Assembly: GCA_009885795.1 (NCBI GenBank)
Contig: VFKA01000013.1
Coordinates: 1 to 64,000 of the forward strand
Direction of reading: 5' to 3'
DNA: 64,000 nucleotides
From: Rhodospirillales bacterium
GTDB lineage: Bacteria; Pseudomonadota; Alphaproteobacteria; Dongiales; Dongiaceae
Shown here: in pieces, positions 60,501-64,000 of the stretch
How positions within the stretch are numbered: the first letter of the stretch is position 1
How the letters are laid out: each line of letters begins with the position of its first letter
Translations under genes and position numbers: made by a program
Notes under the pieces: generated by a model
Database searches by the model: none
Seen by the model: the letters and a program-made list of their open reading frames with translations, nothing else
Told to the model about the DNA's origin: nothing

Positions 60501-61724
60501 CCGGCCGATCCGAACGCGCTGCTGTCGCGCGTCGGCCAGGGCATGCGCCACTGGAATTATATCCGCATGCTGGGCGGCATGACGGTGTCGGCGATCCCCG
60601 ACCTGGCGCGCCCGGTGATGACGGAAGGATTCATGCGCGTCGCCGGCAGCGGCTTGGTGCCGTTGGTCCGCAACCTCCGCGCCTTCAAGCTCGCCGGCCG
60701 CGAGGTGCAGCTCGCCGGCACGGCCTGGGACATGGTGCTCGACACCCGCGCGCTCTCCATCGCCGACATCGGCGACGATTACGGGCGCTACTCCAAGTTC
60801 GAGCGCGGCCTCCAGGCGGCATCAAACCGCTTCGGCGTCGTCTCCCTCATGGCGCCGTGGAATCAGGTCATGAAGCAATTCGCCGGCGTAGTGACGCAAG
60901 CGCGCATCCTCGACGACGTGGCCAGGCTCGCGGCCGGCGCGCTCGGCCGGCGCGGCGTCGAGCGCCTGGCCATGGGCGGAATCGGCGACGACCTGGCGCG
61001 GCGGATCGCCGGCCAGTTCTCGCGCCATGGCGAGACCGTCGATGGCGTGCGCATCGCCCATACCGAGGATTGGAACGACCGCGAGGCCATCGAGGCGTTC
61101 CGCGCCGCCATCGTCAAGGAAACCGACCGGACCATCGTGACGCCCGGCATCGGCGACCGCCCGCTGTGGATGTCGAGCGAGATCGGCAAGATGGTCGGGC
61201 AGTTCCGCTCGTTCTCGTTCGCCGCCGTGCAACGCGTGACGATCTCGGGGTTGCAGCAGCGCGACATGGCGGCGCTCAACGGGGCGCTGCTCTCGGTCGC
61301 GCTCGGCATGATGGTCTACGCGGTGAAGGGCTGGCAGGCCGGCATCGAACTCAGCGACGATCCGCGCCAGTGGCTGGCCGAGGGCGTCGATCGCTCGGGC
61401 CTGGTCGGCTGGCTGTTCGACGCCAACAACATCGTCGAGAAGGCGACGCGCGGCACGGTCGGGATCAACGCCCTCATCGGCGGGCCGACCATGAGCCGGT
61501 ATGCCTCGCGCAACCTCGAAGGCGCGGTGCTGGGGCCGACGCTGGGCCTCATGGCCGAGTCCGCCGGCGTCGTCGGCTCGCTCGCGACGGGCCAATGGAC
61601 CGCGACCGACACCCGCGCGCTCCGGCGCCTGGTGCCGTACCAGAATGTTTTCTATATCCGCGGCCTGTTCGACGCGGCCGAGCGCGGCATCAACCACGAG
61701 CTGGGCGTCGAGACGAGGCAGTGA
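57549..61724 (+). CDS. Giant phage polyvalent/internal-virion protein
   Basis: A 1391-aa multidomain protein. Residues about 95-215 hold two hydrophobic helices (WAGVAASLASGLLDPVNLLP and a NVAAATFLSGVLGTAVPAV segment). Residues about 285-400 (GGWQGLGDVEVEGAGWGLVK..., then VRREDVLDFPRVAREFEPII) resemble the barnase-EndoU-colicin-RelE (BECR) toxin-like domains of phage polyvalent proteins. Residues about 675-860 are a long coiled coil. Residues about 1000-1390 are a membrane-associating helical domain ending in LRRLVPYQNVFYIRGLFDAA, as in LPD38-type polyvalent proteins. Probably injected with phage DNA. Family names are from memory. Confidence 0.65.
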   Translation: MPLLVDDSEPLGFVGRLPEAAAEGPRPDFLGEALPSAFRLDNTVGATVSREPIPPLLRGIGGEGFRRLEPDFDPFADVEGYEEHAFTFAAANTPDEVAAIKRQIDRERADRDTLARSGWAGVAASLASGLLDPVNLLPVGGAAYRAYATGGSILRSGLVTARAGFVGSTAAEAALHSQQETRTWGESAANVAAATFLSGVLGTAVPAVRRALGKGARSIEDRVARDMEVPPLDRPDLHGPGALRVTPEELAADVAVERDALGRAYDQVRAEPAGPALDPLVRITPRDIEETVVARGGWQGLGDVEVEGAGWGLVKFIWRHGEASDKAPETQVRREDVLDFPRVAREFEPIIERGEEAGTYRLWAVERQDGRQLVYVDRPFEDGRRVVSIRVSEDTARKPMSGPRAEAEGAGAPGSPAGVRSPDRDTPRGVNAPLAEGQAAPALEPAPGNVGPDGATGKAALIEPTGEGGSVGAATRPTVAEEKLKSAFGLEKAVAFASPVLRLATSPSIETRRVTQELVESPFFYDKNALGVASEIAVETRVKMWSAPLGRAIEALERSFVRYRTGAASGSRRRIALADLARPGRRAGKLAWSEFKDEVGRAMRRGDESDIPEVAEAARELRRLVFDPLKDRAIAAKLLPEDVTPETAVSYLSRVWNTRKINARRPELVRITVDWLSSLREIANRRLAEGEKNLAGVEGRGRTLADELTFTEGELRLTLADLKKARLDDAAVERDVMAAERELREAEGEARVIAERAGWIGADTPKAQARAAEIELQRRRAEKRQAKAGERLAKATARREAVTAALDEARESGAGLKGRVADLGQAKRQASAQAEVLRRRRDEDAAFGRAEDVELQDIAQQIIDRIVATPNGRVHYDAVPIKNAPALKERTFTIPDELVEGFLESDVELVARFYTRTMAPDVELAERFGRADLQEQIAKVTDDYARKQTAAKTEAERERLGNRRDADIRDLAAMRDRLRGTYAAPADPNALLSRVGQGMRHWNYIRMLGGMTVSAIPDLARPVMTEGFMRVAGSGLVPLVRNLRAFKLAGREVQLAGTAWDMVLDTRALSIADIGDDYGRYSKFERGLQAASNRFGVVSLMAPWNQVMKQFAGVVTQARILDDVARLAAGALGRRGVERLAMGGIGDDLARRIAGQFSRHGETVDGVRIAHTEDWNDREAIEAFRAAIVKETDRTIVTPGIGDRPLWMSSEIGKMVGQFRSFSFAAVQRVTISGLQQRDMAALNGALLSVALGMMVYAVKGWQAGIELSDDPRQWLAEGVDRSGLVGWLFDANNIVEKATRGTVGINALIGGPTMSRYASRNLEGAVLGPTLGLMAESAGVVGSLATGQWTATDTRALRRLVPYQNVFYIRGLFDAAERGINHELGVETRQ

Positions 61725-62110
61725 CCTGGACCGCCGAGGCGGTCGAGGCGCGTCTCGAAGAAGCGGCCGACACGCTCCGCCGGCTGCCGCCGGGCCGGCG
61801 CCGGCCGCAACTCACAAGCTGGCCCGATACCGTGCGCGACCCGGGCGAGGCCTACGGCTATGAGCGGACGACGGTGCGGCCGGGGCCGCCGCCGCCGGGC
61901 GCGATCTCGCGGCTCGACGAGGTGCTCGGTTGGTTGGCGCCGGTCGATCCCGCCGACCGGCGTATCCTCTGGGCGCGTGCGCGCGGCTCATCCTGGCGGC
62001 GGATCGAGGACGAGGAAGGCCGGAGCGCGCCGACGCTGCGCAAGGCGTGGCGCCAGGCGCTCGCCCGGCTCGCCCGGCGGGCCAATGGCGGCGCGCTCTG
62101 GAAACCGTAA
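61721..62110 (+). CDS. DUF6362 family protein
   Basis: A 129-aa protein matching the DUF6362 pattern: WTAEAVEARLEEAADTLRRL at the start, a middle RPGPPPPGAISRLDEVLGWL, then LWARARGSSWRRIEDEEG and a HTH-like TLRKAWRQALARLARR. These occur in alphaproteobacterial prophages and resemble sigma-like or terminase-associated DNA-binding proteins; role unproven. GTG start overlaps the stop of the giant protein (GTGA). Confidence 0.75.
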   Translation: MTWTAEAVEARLEEAADTLRRLPPGRRRPQLTSWPDTVRDPGEAYGYERTTVRPGPPPPGAISRLDEVLGWLAPVDPADRRILWARARGSSWRRIEDEEGRSAPTLRKAWRQALARLARRANGGALWKP

Positions 62111-62122
62111 GCCGGCGCCCGG

Positions 62123-62338
62123 CTACGGCTTGTGCCGGCGGCGGATGTCGCGGTCGAGCGTATTGCCGATGTCGAGCAGCTCGGCCTGGTACAGTTCGCC
62201 CTCGCTCACGGCCCGCCGCCAGGCGGCGAGCGTTTCCTTGCTGGCACCCTCGCGCGCGGCAAGAGCGCCGACGACGCGCTCCAGGGCATAGAATCGGCGG
62301 TCGAGACGGTGGCTGGCTTCGATGTCGGATGGGTTCAT
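62123..62338 (-). CDS. Small hypothetical protein
   Basis: A 71-aa helical, charged protein (ASHRLDRRFYALERVVGALA, LYQAELLDIGNTLDRDIRRR). No family recognised. ATG 62338 has a strong ribosome binding site (GAGGAG) and is preferred over a longer frame. It is oriented against its neighbours and convergent with the DUF6362 gene, 12 bp apart, so it has its own promoter in 62339-62590. Confidence 0.65.
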   Translation of the reverse strand: MNPSDIEASHRLDRRFYALERVVGALAAREGASKETLAAWRRAVSEGELYQAELLDIGNTLDRDIRRRHKP

Positions 62339-62594
62339 GACGGTCTCCTCAAGGGGTGACACTGAACCCCCTGCTAACACGATTGCCTCGAAGCCTGCCA
62401 AGCCTCGAACGATGACGGCTGGACCGCCGCGCGCTTGCCGCCGGGGAGTCCAGGATTAGCAACTATCGGTCAGGGGCTACCGACCTAGCCGCGAAGGCCG
62501 CTCGCGAGTCCTGAGTCACCCTGGCGCGATTGCGGGGCATGCCGGCCTCGGGGTCCGGTGGCATGGATCCCGGATAGCGTCTATCTTGGATCGG

Positions 62595-62608
62595 AATTCA
62601 CGTGAAAC
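62595..62608. promoter_or_regulatory. parS-like site 2
   Basis: Identical to site 1 over AATTCACGTGAAAC and lying in the about 300-bp intergenic interval upstream of the M41-like gene. Including flanks, 12 of 16 positions agree with the parS consensus. The rest of this interval shows no further gene. Confidence 0.5.
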
Positions 62609-62634
62609 GTCCGGCGACCGAATCGAGGCGAGGA

Positions 62635-63306
62635 ATGATGACCGCGATTTCAACGGCCGAGGCACGGCGCCCGACCGCCTATCATGAGGCGGGGCACCTG
62701 GCGGTTGCGCTGTACCAGGGCCGCGTGCCGGATGGCGCCACGATCAAGGCAGGGGCTAATTCCACGGGGGAAACGTTCTGGTCTCGATGCACCGGGGATC
62801 TGCCCGAGCTTCGGACCTGGCAACGTCGGGTAAGGCGGGGGGAAGCAGAGATGGTCCTGCGCGAGCAGCTTGGCGGATTGGCCATCGAACTGCATCGACA
62901 GTGCCCGGAGGCTTGGGCTGGCGCCATATGGGATCTGCGCAATGCGAGAATCGGCCTCGCCTTCATGCACGGCGACCCGAAACGCGTCGAGGCGGAATTG
63001 CAGCGCTTGCTTGACGAAACGCTCGACATCGTGGAGCGCCCCGAGGTCTTGGCCGCCATCGACCTCATCGCGGGCGAGCTGATGCGGCGTGAAACCCTCA
63101 GGGGCGAAGAATTCTGGCGGATCGCCGCCGAGGCGATGCGCCTGATCCGGGGCGCCGATGCGCCCGGATATGGCGCTCTCGTGAAGACCGCCCTCGCGCC
63201 GGAGATCGAGGCCAATAGTTGGATCGCCCCTTGCTGCATCGGGTTATCGTGCGTCGGATGGCTGTTGGTGTGGCTCTTGTCCGGGTCGCCGCCGTGGCGA
63301 CAATGA
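62635..63306 (+). CDS. Standalone M41-like (FtsH-type) metallopeptidase, membrane-anchored
   Basis: A 223-aa protein with zincin motif HEAGH at residues 17-21 (AYHEAGHLAVAL). After it comes LGGLAIEL near 79-86, corresponding to the LxGxxAE helix of FtsH peptidases, and WDLRNARIGLAF near 99-110, whose Asp100 is placed like the third zinc ligand of M41 enzymes. A C-terminal hydrophobic helix (IAPCCIGLSCVGWLLVWLL) near 200-218 should anchor it in the membrane. The AAA+ module of FtsH is absent. Start at ATG 62635 with GAGG upstream; a GTG at 62602 overlaps the parS-like palindrome. Activity is inferred only. Confidence 0.72.
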   Translation: MMTAISTAEARRPTAYHEAGHLAVALYQGRVPDGATIKAGANSTGETFWSRCTGDLPELRTWQRRVRRGEAEMVLREQLGGLAIELHRQCPEAWAGAIWDLRNARIGLAFMHGDPKRVEAELQRLLDETLDIVERPEVLAAIDLIAGELMRRETLRGEEFWRIAAEAMRLIRGADAPGYGALVKTALAPEIEANSWIAPCCIGLSCVGWLLVWLLSGSPPWRQ

Positions 63307-63369
63307 AGCCTAGAGCGAAGGGCTTGCCGAATCGGCGCCGACTTGCCTTCGTGCCAAAGCGAGGCGAAC

Positions 63370-63741
63370 ATGGATGAACCACGGCCGGCGCCGGTGTATC
63401 AACAAGCCCCGGACCGGGCGCTACTCGACACAGTGGGCCTTGCGCGGCGCCTCGGCCGCACACCCGAATGGTTCTACCGCCACAAGGACGAGTTGATGGA
63501 TGTTCACGGGTTCCCGCCGCCGGTGACGGGCCTCGGCAACCGCTGGGATCCGGTGGCGATCGACCGTTGGCTCGACCGGCAATTGCCGGAGCATCTACGA
63601 TTGCCCACGAACCCCGCGGAGTTGCAGAAGGCCGAACAGGATTATTGGACTCAGGTCCTGCACGAGCGCTTGAACAATCCGGACAAGCAACCCAGCCCGC
63701 CGTCCCGGCGCCGGCGGCATGGGGACCCGGAGAAGGAATAA
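63370..63741 (+). CDS. Phage helix-turn-helix protein (AlpA/terminase-small-like)
   Basis: A 123-aa protein with an N-terminal winged HTH: LLDTVGLARRLGRTPEWFYRHKDELMDVHGFP is the recognition region, and RWDPVAIDRWLDRQLP resembles the wing and following helix of AlpA or phage terminase small-subunit DNA-binding domains. The tail is basic and Pro-rich (SRRRRHGDPEKE). ATG 63370 has GAGGCG upstream. An intrinsic terminator at 63824-63853 follows its stop by 83 bp. Confidence 0.68.
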   Translation: MDEPRPAPVYQQAPDRALLDTVGLARRLGRTPEWFYRHKDELMDVHGFPPPVTGLGNRWDPVAIDRWLDRQLPEHLRLPTNPAELQKAEQDYWTQVLHERLNNPDKQPSPPSRRRRHGDPEKE

Positions 63742-63823
63742 GCGCCGCCGAACCGCTTGACAGCGGACTCGACGCGGGCGCACGATTCGTGACGGTGCTC
63801 AAAACACCTTGACGTGAGGCGGC

Positions 63824-63853
63824 CACCGCCCCCGACAGACTGGCGGTGTTTTT
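63824..63853 (+). terminator. Intrinsic terminator
   Basis: CACCGCC (63824-63830) and GGCGGTG (63842-63848) form a perfect 7-bp stem followed directly by five T residues. It closes the M41-HTH transcription unit and separates it from the gene starting at 63994. Confidence 0.8.
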
Positions 63854-63993
63854 GCGCCCGGACCATGCCGGGAGTGGGCGGATAGAACACCCGCGAGGGG
63901 AAGAAGCCCGCCGGCCCTCACGCCGGTTTTGAGCTCCCGGCGCCCGCGACGCGCGCGGGCATGGCCTCAAAAGCCAACGTGAGGAGCCTTCCC

Positions 63994-64000
63994 ATGACGA
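63994..64000 (+). CDS. Start of a further gene, cut by the window edge
   Basis: ATG at 63994 preceded at 6-bp spacing by a strong GAGGAG site. Only two codons are visible, so nothing can be said about the product. Confidence 0.45.

Larger units (their letters stand above)
47510..64000. mobile_element. Phage-like integrative element (left end to window edge)
   Basis: From the 5' flank of tRNA-Ser to the window edge all recognisable genes are of mobile type: tyrosine integrase, excisionase-like HTH, two primase-like proteins, a P-loop ATPase, a serine recombinase, large internal-virion/polyvalent proteins, DUF6362, and a phage-style HTH protein. Gene overlaps and similar GC content suggest a long-adapted element. 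Terminase, capsid and the right attachment site are not visible, so prophage, phage-plasmid or satellite status cannot be decided. Confidence 0.85.

Overview
The window (64 kb, GC-rich) reads as a chromosomal segment of an alphaproteobacterium, most likely Rhodospirillales-like. The evidence is the conserved runs lpd-lipA-coq10, cinA-ispDF, dusB-ntrB-ntrC-ntrY-ntrX-trkA-dat-hfq-hflX and DUF502/recG-sdhE-mfd, with densely packed genes, many ATGA/GTGA overlaps and several families of dispersed palindromic repeats. Genus cannot be assigned from the sequence alone.

Positions 1-9066: lipoate/ubiquinone housekeeping (lpd end, lipA, coq10-like), a convergent cupin thiol dioxygenase, then coxM-coxS-coxL followed by a coxF/XdhC-type maturation gene. 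CoxL carries the AYRCSFR loop of form I aerobic CO dehydrogenase, so the host may oxidise CO. Then cinA and the fused ispDF on the minus strand. Positions 9137-22193: a YpjD-type membrane protein and the nitrogen-regulation supercluster dusB-ntrBC-ntrYX-trkA-dat-HAD-hfq-hflX. NtrC has lost both a recognisable GAFTGA loop and the Walker B glutamate.

Positions 22174-29696: a GT4 glycosyltransferase, a PilZ protein, cytochrome c', then a translationally coupled minus-strand operon of type III polyketide synthase, ICMT-type methyltransferase and GT-C glycosyltransferase. A fluoroacetate-dehalogenase-like hydrolase and a DUF502 protein follow. Positions 29701-35784: recG, sdhE, mfd. Positions 35785-37220 are a disturbed, partly AT-rich interval with the remnant of a HlyC-type toxin acyltransferase. 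Positions 37221-47279: exonuclease, FrnE/DsbA protein, acyl-CoA synthetase, SDR, an orphan Tat-dependent solute-binding protein, an orphan Flp pilin, a SAM-cyclase-ATPase-TPR regulator and a DUF1993 protein.

From tRNA-Ser(UGA) at 47421-47508 to the right edge the window is a phage-like integrative element. It carries a tyrosine integrase with a coupled partner gene and a small excisionase-like protein. Its replication operon has two related primase-like proteins and a P-loop ATPase. About 500 bp without a convincing gene follow, holding at least eight copies of GCCGTGAC around an AT-rich core (candidate origin), then a serine recombinase with a 9-14-9 palindrome just upstream. Next come large T7-internal-virion/polyvalent-type proteins, a DUF6362 protein, a membrane-anchored M41-like (FtsH-type) peptidase without its AAA module, and a HTH protein. 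Two identical 14-bp sites match the core of bacterial parS. The element runs off the window, so its right end and its terminase/capsid genes are not visible. The most interesting parts are this replication/segregation architecture, the standalone M41-like peptidase, the PKS-ICMT-GT-C operon, the minimal form I CODH locus and the atypical NtrC.
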